A DNA stretch of 39,656 bases from Rhodospirillales bacterium (lineage in GTDB: Bacteria > Pseudomonadota > Alphaproteobacteria > Acetobacterales > Acetobacteraceae): positions 1 to 39,656 of the forward strand of contig CANFKS010000029.1 of assembly GCA_947447625.1 (NCBI GenBank). The letters run 5' to 3'. Each line of letters begins with the position of its first letter. Positions within the stretch are counted from its first letter, which is position 1. A program made the translations under genes and the position numbers. Below, in pieces: positions 8,611-16,130 of the stretch. A model generated the notes under the pieces. That model made no database searches. It saw nothing but the letters and a program-made list of their open reading frames with translations, and was not told the origin of the DNA.

Positions 8611-8632
8611 GAAGCCGCTGTCAGGCGGCTTC
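8611..8632. terminator. Shared hairpin terminator between convergent genes
   Basis: An 8-bp perfect stem GAAGCCGC (8611-8618) / GCGGCTTC (8625-8632) with a TGTCAG loop, followed on the + strand by a T-rich stretch. It ends the DUF465 gene. The TGA stop of trcR (minus strand, 8621-8623) lies in the loop. Confidence 0.6.
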
Positions 8633-9196
8633 TTCGGTTTCGGTGGGGGGGACGGGAACCTGGCGGCCTTCGCGGATCAGGCGGTCATTGGCGGTGACGA
8701 CCATGGTGTGAAGGTCGGACTGGGAGCACAGGCCGAGGATCACCGGGTCGCGCGGCTTGATGTTGGCGCTGTTCCAATGCGAGCGGTCGCGTACTTTTTG
8801 GATGGTTTCCTTGGTGGTGCCCATCAGCTTGGCGATCTGGGCGTCAACCAATTGCGGATAGTTGCGCAGCAGGTAGGCGATGCCGTCCGGCCGGTCGTTG
8901 CGTTTGGCAACCGGGGTGTAGCGCGCGCCCTTGAGGCGCTTGGGCTGGGGCAGGGCGGTGGGCAGGAGTTTGAGGCGGGCCTCGGGGTCGGCTTCGCAGC
9001 GCTTGATTTCGGCGTCGGTGACCTGGCTGTTGGCGACGGGATCATAGCCGACGATGCCCTGGGCCACTTCGCCGTCGGCAATGGCCTGAACTTCGAGGGG
9101 GTGCATGCCGCAGAAAAGGGCGATCTGGGTGAAGGTGAGCGCGGTTTTGTCGATCAGCCATACGGCTGTCGCTTTGGGCATGAGGGGAAGGGTCAT
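8621..9196 (-). CDS. trcR: Cell cycle transcriptional regulator TrcR (DUF1013)
   Basis: Alphaproteobacterial DUF1013 protein. The Caulobacter member TrcR is described as an RNA-polymerase-associated regulator of cell-cycle genes. The chosen 191-residue product starts MTLPLMPKATAVWLIDKTAL and has the family features: an N-terminal HTH-like segment LTFTQIALFCGMHPLEVQAI, GIVGYDPVANSQVTDAEI, and a second HTH-like segment LVDAQIAKLMGTTKETIQKV. The start at 9196 has AAGGT about 9 nt upstream. Upstream in-frame starts (to 9307) would add residues outside the family domain. The stop lies in the loop of a terminator shared with the convergent DUF465 gene. Confidence 0.88.
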   Translation of the reverse strand: MTLPLMPKATAVWLIDKTALTFTQIALFCGMHPLEVQAIADGEVAQGIVGYDPVANSQVTDAEIKRCEADPEARLKLLPTALPQPKRLKGARYTPVAKRNDRPDGIAYLLRNYPQLVDAQIAKLMGTTKETIQKVRDRSHWNSANIKPRDPVILGLCSQSDLHTMVVTANDRLIREGRQVPVPPTETEEAA

Positions 9197-9364
9197 GGCG
9201 CGGTACCTTTGGATATTCGGAGGGGCCCCGAACTTTGGTCTCGGGTCGGGCGTCAATACGGCTCCCTGGGTGGAAACCTTCGGGAAAGTCCGGCATATGG
9301 ACCGCACGATGGCGCAGGGTCAAGACAGAAGCGTTCGGAGCAGGGTTGTAAGGAGAACCGTACT

Positions 9365-9556
9365 ATGGCGATTGAAGACGATCTGCCGCGGCCGAAGCCG
9401 GCGCGGCTGACGGCCCCGGTGCTGGATGGCATGGGGGTGGCGGAATTGAGCCTCTATGTGACGGAATTGGAGGCGGAAATCGAGCGGGTGAAGGCGGAAA
9501 TCGCGCGCAAGGGATCCCACCGGGCGGCGGCGGATCTGTTCTTCAAGAGACCGTGA
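9365..9556 (+). CDS. DUF1192 family small protein
   Basis: A 63-residue protein beginning MAIEDDLPRPKPARLTAPVL. It then has a predicted amphipathic helix MGVAELSLYVTELEAEIERV and ends in a basic/hydrophobic tail. This layout is the alphaproteobacterial DUF1192 family, of unknown function. The start is supported by AGGAG at 9351-9355. It is divergent from trcR, with 168 bp between the two starts. Confidence 0.85.
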   Translation: MAIEDDLPRPKPARLTAPVLDGMGVAELSLYVTELEAEIERVKAEIARKGSHRAAADLFFKRP

Positions 9557-9615
9557 GGATGAAGGCGGATCGATAACATATCGTAATGAATTGGGCGTGG
9601 AAAGGCGGGAGCCGA

Positions 9616-10155
9616 TCAGGCGATTTTTCGACGGGGCGGGGGGCGGCTTGGCATCAGAGGGGCGGGGAGGGGGTTTTTTTCGTGCAGGGGGCTGGGTGCA
9701 CGCGGTGTACGGGGCCGCGGTGGGCGGGGCGTGCCGTGGCCGAGGGCGCGGCGGATCGGGGCGAGGATGCGTTGGGCGCCCGGGTTGGCAGCGAGAATGG
9801 CGGCGATTTCGGGTTGGGCGATCAGGGTTTCGAGGTGGGCGCCGATGATGGCGCCTTCGTGCTTGAGTTCGCGCAGGAGCCAGGCGAAGCCCTGGGGCAG
9901 GTAGGGGCGGGGTTTGGCTGGGGGGGTGGCGCGGGGCTTGCCGGTGGATGTGCGCGGGGGGCGGCCGCGGGCGATGCGGGCCATGGCGGCGTGCATGCGG
10001 CGGGTGGCGGTAACGAGGCGCTTCCACAGGATGAGGATATAGGGGGCGAGGCGGGGGTTTTTGACGAAGCGGACGGCGATGAAGCCGAGCAGTTGACGCA
10101 TGAGGGCGTCAAACGCGGTGGCGCAGGCGACATGCGGGGTGGCGGCCGGTGTCAT
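9616..10155 (-). CDS. Hypothetical protein, helical with Pro/Arg-rich tail
   Basis: I do not recognise a characterised family. The predicted 179-residue protein has a helical, partly hydrophobic N-terminal half (ALMRQLLGFIAVRFVKN, LAPYILILWKRLVTATRRMH). A middle segment YLPQGFAWLLRELKHEGAI and IGAHLETLIAQPEIAAILAA look like folded helices. The C-terminal 45 residues are Pro/Arg-rich low complexity. No Shine-Dalgarno precedes the ATG; instead an AT-rich TATTATAAC lies 10-18 nt upstream, which could be a -10 box for a leaderless mRNA (inference). An internal Met at residue 19 is an alternative start. Confidence 0.55.
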   Translation of the reverse strand: MTPAATPHVACATAFDALMRQLLGFIAVRFVKNPRLAPYILILWKRLVTATRRMHAAMARIARGRPPRTSTGKPRATPPAKPRPYLPQGFAWLLRELKHEGAIIGAHLETLIAQPEIAAILAANPGAQRILAPIRRALGHGTPRPPRPRTPRAPSPLHEKNPLPAPLMPSRPPPRRKIA

Positions 10156-10244
10156 TGTGGTTAGTTATAATACAAGACGATTCGGCGCAAGGGTTTTATC
10201 CGCACCAGCGGCGGGATGCGCTGGGGCATCCCGCCGCGTTTGGA

Positions 10245-10694
10245 TCAGGCGGCTTGGGAGAGCTGCGGGCCCGGTTGTGGCCCGGTTCCGATGGGAATGC
10301 GGCGGGATTTCAGGGTTTCCGGCACGATCCGCTTGAGGTTGACGTGGAGCAGTCCGTGTCGAAGATCGGCGCTGTCGACGACGAGGTGATCGGCGAGGGC
10401 GAAGCGGCGCTCGAAGGCGCGGCCCGCGATGCCGCGGTAGAGGAGTTCGGTTTTGGGCTGTTCGGCGGCGATGCGGCCGGCGATCAGCAGGGTGTTTTCC
10501 TTGACGGTGAGTTCGATGTCATCGGGGCTGAAGCCGGCGACGGCCATCGTCAGGCGATAGGCATCCTCGCCCGTCTTTTCGATGTTGTAGGGCGGGTAGG
10601 ATGTGTCCGCGGCGGCGGCCGTGTCGGCCAGGCGGGCCAGGCGGTCGAAACCGATGGCGGTACGGAACAAAGGCGACAAAGTGAGGGCGTTCAT
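10245..10694 (-). CDS. hsp20: Small heat shock protein Hsp20 (IbpA-like)
   Basis: ATP-independent holdase chaperone that binds unfolding proteins. The 149 residues are normal for proteobacterial IbpA-type proteins. The alpha-crystallin domain runs from about 36 to 128 (YNIEKTGEDAYRLTMAVAGF; DDIELTVKENTLLIAGR; YRGIAGRAFERRFALADHL; LRHGLLHVNLKRIVPE), followed by the C-terminal IPI (133-135), the IxI motif used for oligomerisation. The start at 10694 has a strong AGGAGG 8 nt upstream. The 5' leader can fold a ROSE-type hairpin over that site. Longer in-frame readings enter this leader and are not credible. Confidence 0.93.
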   Translation of the reverse strand: MNALTLSPLFRTAIGFDRLARLADTAAAADTSYPPYNIEKTGEDAYRLTMAVAGFSPDDIELTVKENTLLIAGRIAAEQPKTELLYRGIAGRAFERRFALADHLVVDSADLRHGLLHVNLKRIVPETLKSRRIPIGTGPQPGPQLSQAA

Positions 10695-10701
10695 GAGAGA
10701 A

Positions 10702-10754
10702 CCTCCTGCTTGAGCAAGGTTTTCAGTCGGGTGGGCCGCCCGTATGGGCCGGCC
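10702..10754 (-). promoter_or_regulatory. Possible ROSE-like RNA thermometer in the hsp20 leader
   Basis: Read in the hsp20 direction, the leader has a GC hairpin (10734-10754, GGCCGGCCC/GGGCGGCC with one mismatch). About 15 nt later comes CCUUGCU-CA-AGCAGGAGG (10719-10702). The UUGCU followed at once by the AGGAGG ribosome site is the hallmark pairing of ROSE elements, which block translation of alphaproteobacterial hsp20 genes at low temperature. The assignment is by motif and position only; folding was judged by eye. Confidence 0.5.
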
Positions 10755-10844
10755 CGGCGGTGCCTGCCGACCCCGGATGGGCATCGGCATGATGCGGAAA
10801 TGGGGGATGCGGTGGGTGGGTTCAAGGGGGGGAAGGGAGGAAGG

Positions 10845-11012
10845 AAGCGCTTCTTTTTTTGTAAAAAAAGAAGCAAAAAACTTTATCCGATGGTGCCGTA
10901 CGAGCAGAGGGGCGAGGCCATGGGATCATGGCGTCGCCCCTCTCCAGTCAGCCCCTTGAAACGCCAAGGGATAAAAGTTTTTTGCTTCTTTTTTTCATAA
11001 AAGAAGCGCTTT
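10845..11012. repeat. Composite palindromic element, head-to-head pair with central hairpin (locus 2 of 7)
   Basis: Left half-repeat at 10845-10889 and inverted right half at 10969-11012. The middle holds a separate hairpin: AGAGGGGCGAGGCCAT (10906-10921) against ATGGCGTCGCCCCTCT (10928-10943), 16 bp with one mismatch and a GGGATC loop. The whole is 168 bp. It lies between the VOC gene and hsp20. No coding capacity is visible. Confidence 0.85.
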
Positions 11013-11022
11013 CTTGCTTAAA

Positions 11023-11412
11023 TCAAGGCGCCCCGATGCGGAACACGCAGATCTTGTTGTTGTCGAAATCACGGAAATAGGCGCCGTAGAACCCGTTGGG
11101 GTTTGGCCCGCGGACGCCTGGGGCGCCATCGTCGGTGCAGCCCATGGCGATTGCTTTGGCGTGGATGGCATCGATGGCGGCGCGGGTGTCGCAGGGCAGG
11201 GCGATCATGGTACCGTTGCCGGCGCTGGCAGCGGCGCCGTCATGCGGCACGGTGATGGCGAGCATCGGCTGGCCGGCGCCTTTGGAGTAGAAGACGCGCT
11301 TGTCGGAGGAGTAGGCGGCGAGGACGGAGCCGCCGAGGGTTTCGGCGATGCCGTCGTAGAGCGAGCGGGCGCGGGCGAGGTCGTTGGTGCCGAGCATCAC
11401 GTAACCGATCAT
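11023..11412 (-). CDS. VOC (glyoxalase/bleomycin-resistance) family protein
   Basis: A 129-residue vicinal-oxygen-chelate fold protein. The pattern is IGYVMLGTNDLARARSLYDG at the N-terminus, FYSKGAGQPMLAITVPHDGA, a middle helix AAIDAIHAKAIAMGCTDDG, and a C-terminal GFYGAYFRDFDNNKICVFRI, matching the two beta-alpha-beta-beta-beta modules. Substrate cannot be inferred; many such proteins are annotated lactoylglutathione lyase-like. It lies 57 nt downstream of mobA in the same direction and ends next to a composite repeat. Confidence 0.85.
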   Translation of the reverse strand: MIGYVMLGTNDLARARSLYDGIAETLGGSVLAAYSSDKRVFYSKGAGQPMLAITVPHDGAAASAGNGTMIALPCDTRAAIDAIHAKAIAMGCTDDGAPGVRGPNPNGFYGAYFRDFDNNKICVFRIGAP

Positions 11413-11469
11413 GGCGCAGTTCCTTTTGGGGTGGTTGGCGCGGAGGTTTGGGGGCGTGGCGGGCGGCTG

Positions 11470-12078
11470 TCAATCGTTCGGGGGGAGGGTTTGCAGGTGT
11501 TGCTCGGCTTCGGCGAGGTCGGCTGGGGTGTTGGCGTTGAAGAAGGGGTCGGGATCACCGTCGAATTGGGCGTGGGCGATGCCGTGTTCGGCGGTCCAGC
11601 GGTCAATTTTGCGGATGCCGGCGCGGAGGGCGGCTTCGAGGGCGGGGGCCAGGGTGGTGGGCCAGAGCCCGATGACGGGGTGGGTCCAGCCGCGGGAGGC
11701 GGCGCAGGCGAGCGGGGTGTTGGCGGTTGCGCGGGCGGCTTGCAGCCGGGCGACGAGGTCGGTGGGCAGGAAGGGGGTGTCGGTGGGGATGGAGACGATG
11801 TCGGTGGCGCCTTGGCTCTCGGCCCAGCGCAGCCCGGCGAGGATGCCGGCGAGCGGGCCGGGATGATCGGGGATCGGGTCGGCGATGATGGCGAGGCCCC
11901 ATGGGGCGAAGCGGGCGGGGTCGCCGTTGGCGTTGATGACGAGGGCGGCGACCTGGGGGCGGATGCGGGCGATGGCGTGATCGAGGAGGGGGCGGCCGGC
12001 GAGAAGGCGCAGCGCCTTGTCGCCACCGCCCATGCGGCGGGCGAGGCCGCCGGCGAGGAGGACGGCGATGGGGGGCAT
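11470..12078 (-). CDS. mobA: Molybdenum cofactor guanylyltransferase
   Basis: Transfers GMP from GTP to molybdopterin to make the guanine dinucleotide form of the molybdenum cofactor. The 202-residue protein starts with the nucleotidyltransferase signature IAVLLAGGLARRMGGGDKAL (4-23), followed by GRPLLDHAI, a Mg-binding region SIPTDTPFLPTDL and NANTPADLAEAE near the C-terminus. The start at 12078 has AAGGAG about 10 nt upstream. An open frame continues upstream through the palindromic repeat, but those residues are repeat-encoded. No other molybdenum cofactor gene is in the window. Confidence 0.92.
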   Translation of the reverse strand: MPPIAVLLAGGLARRMGGGDKALRLLAGRPLLDHAIARIRPQVAALVINANGDPARFAPWGLAIIADPIPDHPGPLAGILAGLRWAESQGATDIVSIPTDTPFLPTDLVARLQAARATANTPLACAASRGWTHPVIGLWPTTLAPALEAALRAGIRKIDRWTAEHGIAHAQFDGDPDPFFNANTPADLAEAEQHLQTLPPND

Positions 12079-12114
12079 GGCGGGCAGGCTCCTTCGGGCG
12101 ATGGGGTCGCAAGC

Positions 12115-12245
12115 AAGCGCTTCTTTTTTGAAAAAAAGAAGCAAAAAACATTTATCCGATGAAGGGGTTGGGGGGAACCTGGGATGGCACGGACGCCAAA
12201 CGGGGGAAAGTTTTTTGCTTCTTTTTTTCAAAAAAGAAGTCCTTT
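12115..12245. repeat. Composite palindromic element, head-to-head pair (locus 3 of 7)
   Basis: Left half 12115-12158 and inverted right half 12201-12245, 131 bp overall. It sits between the divergent mobA and TRAP genes. The spacer is shorter than in the 168- and 172-bp copies and has only a small GGTT-G6-AACC stem at 12166-12179, so the spacer differs between copies. Confidence 0.83.
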
Positions 12246-12355
12246 CTTAATCTTCAAGTGCTCCCCTGTCCCCGGACCAGGCTGATGTCGCGGTTGCGCA
12301 CTGCGCGGAATTCGCGCACATCGGTGAGAAATTATTGCCGGGAGGACTTTGGATC

Positions 12356-13366
12356 ATGTCTCGTATCGCACGTCGGGCTGTGTTGGCTGGTGGGGTTGCG
12401 TTGCCGTTGGTTGCGGTGCGGACGCGCCCGGCGCGGGCGGCCGAGTTTGCCTACAAGTTCGCGAACAACATGGCGGAGACGCATCCGCTGGTGATTCGCA
12501 CGCGCGAGGCGGCGGTGCGGATCAGGGAGAAGACCGGGGGGCGGGTTGAGATCCAGGTGTTTCCGAACAGCCAGCTGGGGTCGGACACGGACACGTTGTC
12601 GCAGTTGCGCTCGGGGGCGGTGGAGTTGTTTTCGTTGTCGGGGTTGATTTTGTCGACCTTGGTGCCGGCGGCGTCGATCAATGGGGTGGGGTTTGCGTTC
12701 AAGGATTATGGCCAGGTGTGGCCGGCGATGGATGGGGCGTTGGGCGCGCATGTGCGGGCGGAGATTGCCAAGCGGGGGCTGTATGCGTTCGGCAAGCAGT
12801 TCGACAACGGGTATCGCCAGATCACGAGTTCGAGCAAGCCGATCCGCACGCCGGAGGATTTGAACGGGTTCAAGATCCGGGTTCCGCCGTCGCCGTTGTG
12901 GACGAGCATGTTCAAGGCGTTCGGGGCGGCGCCGACATCGATCAACTTCTCGGAGACGTATTCGGCGTTGCAGACGAAGCTTGTGGATGGGCAGGAGAAT
13001 CCGCTGGCGATCATCGAGACGGCGAAGCTGTACGAGGTGCAGAAATATCTCACGGTGACGAACCATATGTGGGACGGGTTCTGGATCCTGGCGAACAGGA
13101 AGGCGTTCGAGGCGATGCCCGCGGATGTGCGGGCGATCGTGGAGGGCGAGTTCAATGCATCCGCCATGCAGGAGCGCGAGGATGTGGCGCGGTTGAATGC
13201 GGGGCTGCGGACGGCGCTGGAGGGCAAGGGGGTGCAGTTTGTGGCGGCGGATGCGGCGGTGTTCCGGGCTGCGTTGAAGAAGGCGGGGTTCTACGCGGAG
13301 TGGAAGGAGAAGTTCGGGGCCGAGGCGTGGAAGGCGCTGGAGGATGCGGTGGGGGGGCTGGCCTGA
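12356..13366 (+). CDS. dctP: TRAP transporter substrate-binding protein (DctP family)
   Basis: Periplasmic solute receptor of a tripartite ATP-independent transporter, which drives organic-acid uptake by ion gradients. The 336-residue precursor starts MSRIARRAVLAGGVALPLVA and has an Ala-rich signal ending near ARAAEFAY; the twin Arg could allow Tat export. The mature part has the DctP pattern: NNMAETHPLVIRTREAA, GRVEIQVFPNSQLGSDTDTL, GFKIRVPPSPLWTSMFKAFG, SETYSALQTKLVDGQENPL. GGAGG lies 10 nt before the ATG. The substrate is unknown. The permease follows at once. Confidence 0.92.
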   Translation: MSRIARRAVLAGGVALPLVAVRTRPARAAEFAYKFANNMAETHPLVIRTREAAVRIREKTGGRVEIQVFPNSQLGSDTDTLSQLRSGAVELFSLSGLILSTLVPAASINGVGFAFKDYGQVWPAMDGALGAHVRAEIAKRGLYAFGKQFDNGYRQITSSSKPIRTPEDLNGFKIRVPPSPLWTSMFKAFGAAPTSINFSETYSALQTKLVDGQENPLAIIETAKLYEVQKYLTVTNHMWDGFWILANRKAFEAMPADVRAIVEGEFNASAMQEREDVARLNAGLRTALEGKGVQFVAADAAVFRAALKKAGFYAEWKEKFGAEAWKALEDAVGGLA

Positions 13367-13379
13367 CGCAGGCCCGGCG

Positions 13380-15245
13380 ATGCGCCACGGGGTCGGGGCG
13401 GCAGGGAACGGGGCGGCAGGGAACGGGGCGGCCGGGGAGACCGGCCGCTTTGCGCTGATGCTGCGCCGGGCGGTGGAGGTGCCGACGGCGGTGTTGGTGG
13501 TGGCGGAGATCGGTGTGTTGCTGGCCGGGGTGGTGAGCCGGTTTGTGTTTCACAAGCCGTTCGTGTGGTCGGACGAGTTGGCGTCGATTTTGTTTTTGTG
13601 GCTGGCGATGTTTGGCGCGGTGGTGGCGTTGCAGCGCGGGCAGCATATGCGGTTGACGGCGATTGTAAGCGGGATGGGGGAGGCGGGGCGGGGGCGGGCG
13701 CAGGCCTTGGCGGTGTTGGTGCCGATGGTGTTTCTGCTGCTGCTGCTGCCGCAGGCGTGGGAGTATGCGGCGGACGAGGTGTTTATCGAGACGCCGTCGT
13801 TGGGGTGGTCGAACGTGGTGCGGGCGGCGGCTTTGCCGGTGGGGTTCGCGCTGATGCTGGGCGAGTGTTTTTTGCTGCTGCGGCGGTGCCGGTGGTTGCA
13901 TCTGGTTCAGGTTGGGGTGGTGTTGGGGGTGGTGGCGCTTGGATTGTATGGCGCGGGGCCGGTGCTGAAGGGGATCGGCAACTGGAATTTGGCGGTGTTT
14001 TTTGTGGGTTTGCTGGCGTGTGGGGTGTTGCTGGGGGTGCCGATCGGGTTTGCGTTCGGGACGGCGACGGTGGCGTTTTTGATGGTTGTGACGCGGGTGC
14101 CGCTGACGTTGGTGGTGTCGCGGATGGATGAGGGGATGAGCGGGCTGATATTGCTGGCGGTGCCGTTGTTTGTGTTTCTCGGGCTGTTGATCGAGATGAC
14201 GGGGATGGCGCGGGCGATGGTGGCGTTTCTGGCGGGGATGTTGGGGCACGTGAGGGGGGGGCTGTATTACGTGCTGCTGGGGGCGATGTATCTGGTTTCG
14301 GGGATTTCGGGGTCCAAGGCCGCGGATATGGCGGCGGTGGCGCCGGTGTTGTTTCCGGAGATGAAGAAGCGGGGGGCGCAGGAGGGGGAGTTGGTGGCGA
14401 TTTTGGCGGCGTCGGGGGCGATGAGCGAGACGATTCCGCCGAGTTTGGTGTTGATCACGATCGGGTCGGTGACGGGGGTGTCGATCGCGGCGTTGTTTAC
14501 CGGGGGGTTGGTGCCGGGCCTGGTGTTGGCGCTGGTGTTGGCCGGGGTGTGCTGGTGGCGCTCACGCGGGGAGGCGTTGGGCGAGCCTGTGCCGGGGCGT
14601 GTGGTGTGGCGGGCGTTGGCGGTGGCGTTGCCGTCGTTGGCGTTGCCGGTGGTGATCAGGACGGCGGTGGTGGAGGGGGTGGCGACGGCGACGGAGGTTT
14701 CGACGATCGGGATCGTGTATGCGGTGGTGTGCGGGTTGGTGGTGTATCGGCAGTTCGACTGGCGGCGGATCTATCCGATGCTGGTGGAGACGGCGGCGCT
14801 GTCGGGGGCGATATTGCTGATCATCGGGACGGCGACGGGCATGGCGTGGAGCCTCACGCAGTCCGGGTTTTCGCGGCAATTGGCGGGCGCGATGGCGGGG
14901 GTGCCGGGGGGGAGTTTCGGGTTCATGCTGATCTCCATCCTGGCGTTTGTGGTGCTGGGCAGTGTGCTGGAGGGGATCCCGGCGATTGTGTTGTTCGGGC
15001 CGTTGTTGTTTCCGGTGGCGCGCGCGATGGGGATCCATGAGGTGCATTATGCGATGGTGGTGATCCTGGCGATGGGGATCGGGTTGTTTGCGCCGCCGTT
15101 GGGGGTTGGGTACTACAGCGCATGTGCGATCGGGCGGGTGGATCCGGATGCGGGGATGCGGCGGATTTGGCCGTATTTGTTCGCGTTGCTGGTGGGGTTG
15201 GTGTTTGTGGCGGCGGTGCCTTGGCTTTCGATCGGTTTTTTGTGA
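13380..15245 (+). CDS. dctQM: TRAP transporter fused permease (DctQ-DctM)
   Basis: Inner-membrane part of the TRAP system with small (DctQ) and large (DctM) subunits in one 621-residue chain. Residues to about 180 have four hydrophobic helices and FVWSDELASILFLWLAMFGA, the DctQ signature. The rest carries the DctM core: GVPIGFAFGTATVAFLM, LLAVPLFVFLGLLIEMTGMA, SGISGSKAADMAAVAPVLFP, MSETIPPSLVLITIGSVTG and APPLGVGYYSACAIG near the C-terminus. The start is uncertain: ATG 13380 has no clear ribosome site, and ATG 13344 overlaps dctP. A 15-bp tandem repeat encodes AAGNG twice just after the start. An intrinsic terminator follows the stop. Confidence 0.9.
   Translation: MRHGVGAAGNGAAGNGAAGETGRFALMLRRAVEVPTAVLVVAEIGVLLAGVVSRFVFHKPFVWSDELASILFLWLAMFGAVVALQRGQHMRLTAIVSGMGEAGRGRAQALAVLVPMVFLLLLLPQAWEYAADEVFIETPSLGWSNVVRAAALPVGFALMLGECFLLLRRCRWLHLVQVGVVLGVVALGLYGAGPVLKGIGNWNLAVFFVGLLACGVLLGVPIGFAFGTATVAFLMVVTRVPLTLVVSRMDEGMSGLILLAVPLFVFLGLLIEMTGMARAMVAFLAGMLGHVRGGLYYVLLGAMYLVSGISGSKAADMAAVAPVLFPEMKKRGAQEGELVAILAASGAMSETIPPSLVLITIGSVTGVSIAALFTGGLVPGLVLALVLAGVCWWRSRGEALGEPVPGRVVWRALAVALPSLALPVVIRTAVVEGVATATEVSTIGIVYAVVCGLVVYRQFDWRRIYPMLVETAALSGAILLIIGTATGMAWSLTQSGFSRQLAGAMAGVPGGSFGFMLISILAFVVLGSVLEGIPAIVLFGPLLFPVARAMGIHEVHYAMVVILAMGIGLFAPPLGVGYYSACAIGRVDPDAGMRRIWPYLFALLVGLVFVAAVPWLSIGFL
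13398..13427 (+). repeat. 15-bp tandem repeat in the 5' end of dctQM
   Basis: GCGGCAGGGAACGGG is present twice in tandem (13398-13412 and 13413-13427), followed by a partial copy. The period is a multiple of three, so copy changes would keep the frame and alter only the cytoplasmic N-terminal tail. Confidence 0.8.
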
Positions 15246-15250
15246 GGGGG

Positions 15251-15290
15251 TAGGGTGCGGGGCCTTTGGCACTGCACCCTATGTTTTTTT
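15251..15290 (+). terminator. Intrinsic terminator of the TRAP operon
   Basis: Stem TAGGGTGC (15251-15258) / GCACCCTA (15274-15281), a 15-nt loop with an inner GCC-TTT-GGC, then a T7 run at 15284-15290 on the + strand. It overlaps the 3' end of the convergent enoyl-CoA hydratase gene. Confidence 0.75.
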
Positions 15291-16055
15291 CTTGGATGCG
15301 AGGAAGGCGGCCATCATTTCGGCGGGTTCCGGGCTGCGCCAGCTTTCGACGAAGCATTCGACGCCGGCCTGGATGGCGCCGGCGGGGGAGAGGGTTTCCC
15401 AGTCCTGCATGAGGCGTTTTTGCAGGCGGATGGCGCGGGGGCCGCAGGCGAGGATGTTGGCTGTGATGGTTTCGATGGCGGCATCGAGGGCGGTCAGGGG
15501 GACGATTTCCTCGACGAGGCCCCAGCGCAGGGCTTCGGCGGTGCCGAAGATTTCGCCGGTGAGCAGGATGCGCCGTGTGGGCCCCCAGCCGATGAGTTGG
15601 GGGAGGAGGGCGGCTTCGATGACGCTGGGGATGCCGATGCGGGTTTCGGGCATGCCGAATTTCGCGCCTTCGGCTGCGATGCGCATGTCGCAGGAAGCGG
15701 CGATTTCGAGGCCGCCGCCGAGGGTGTAGCCGTGCATGCGGGCGATGACGGGGGCGGGGCAGGCGCGGATGGCGACGCTCACGAGGTGAAGGTTCTGGAT
15801 CAGGGCGCGGGCGGTGATGGGCGTGAGGGCGGACATCTCGGTGATGTCGACGCCGCCGATGAAGGCTTTTTCGCCGGCGCCGGCGAGGATGACGGCGCGC
15901 AGCGCGGGGTCGGCCGAGGCGGTGTGCAAGGCGCTGACCAGGGCGTGCATCGCTGGCGTGTCGATGACGTTGAGTTTGCCGGGGTTGTCGATTGTGATGC
16001 GGGCGATGGTGCCGGCGGGGCGGGTTTCGGTGATGGTGGCGATGGTGGCGGGCAT
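15279..16055 (-). CDS. Enoyl-CoA hydratase/isomerase family protein
   Basis: Crotonase-fold enzyme acting on acyl-CoA thioesters, 258 residues. It shows the oxyanion-hole segment AGAGEKAFIGGVDITEM, then HGYTLGGGLEIAASCDMRIA with the first catalytic Glu, and KFGMPETRIGIPSVIEAALL with the second. Both Glu positions of hydratases are kept, so hydratase activity is plausible. The start at 16055 has AAGGA 7-11 nt upstream; the open frame beyond it runs into the divergent oxidoreductase and is a shadow. The C-terminal SKKKT is encoded by the T-run of the opposing TRAP terminator. The physiological CoA substrate cannot be inferred. Confidence 0.92.
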   Translation of the reverse strand: MPATIATITETRPAGTIARITIDNPGKLNVIDTPAMHALVSALHTASADPALRAVILAGAGEKAFIGGVDITEMSALTPITARALIQNLHLVSVAIRACPAPVIARMHGYTLGGGLEIAASCDMRIAAEGAKFGMPETRIGIPSVIEAALLPQLIGWGPTRRILLTGEIFGTAEALRWGLVEEIVPLTALDAAIETITANILACGPRAIRLQKRLMQDWETLSPAGAIQAGVECFVESWRSPEPAEMMAAFLASKKKT

Positions 16056-16130
16056 GGGCGATTCCTTGTGGCAGTCCCTGGACGGGAAGCATCGCGGGGG
16101 CGAGACTGGGTGTAAACCGGAGGGCTCGTG

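Noticed and set aside
11014-12162. 382-codon plus-strand frame over VOC and mobA
   Set aside because: Gly-rich, ends in repeat-encoded residues, no motifs; the minus-strand genes are clear.
12079-12231. N-terminal extension of mobA
   Set aside because: Residues come from the palindromic repeat; the signature LAGG begins 8 residues after the chosen Met.
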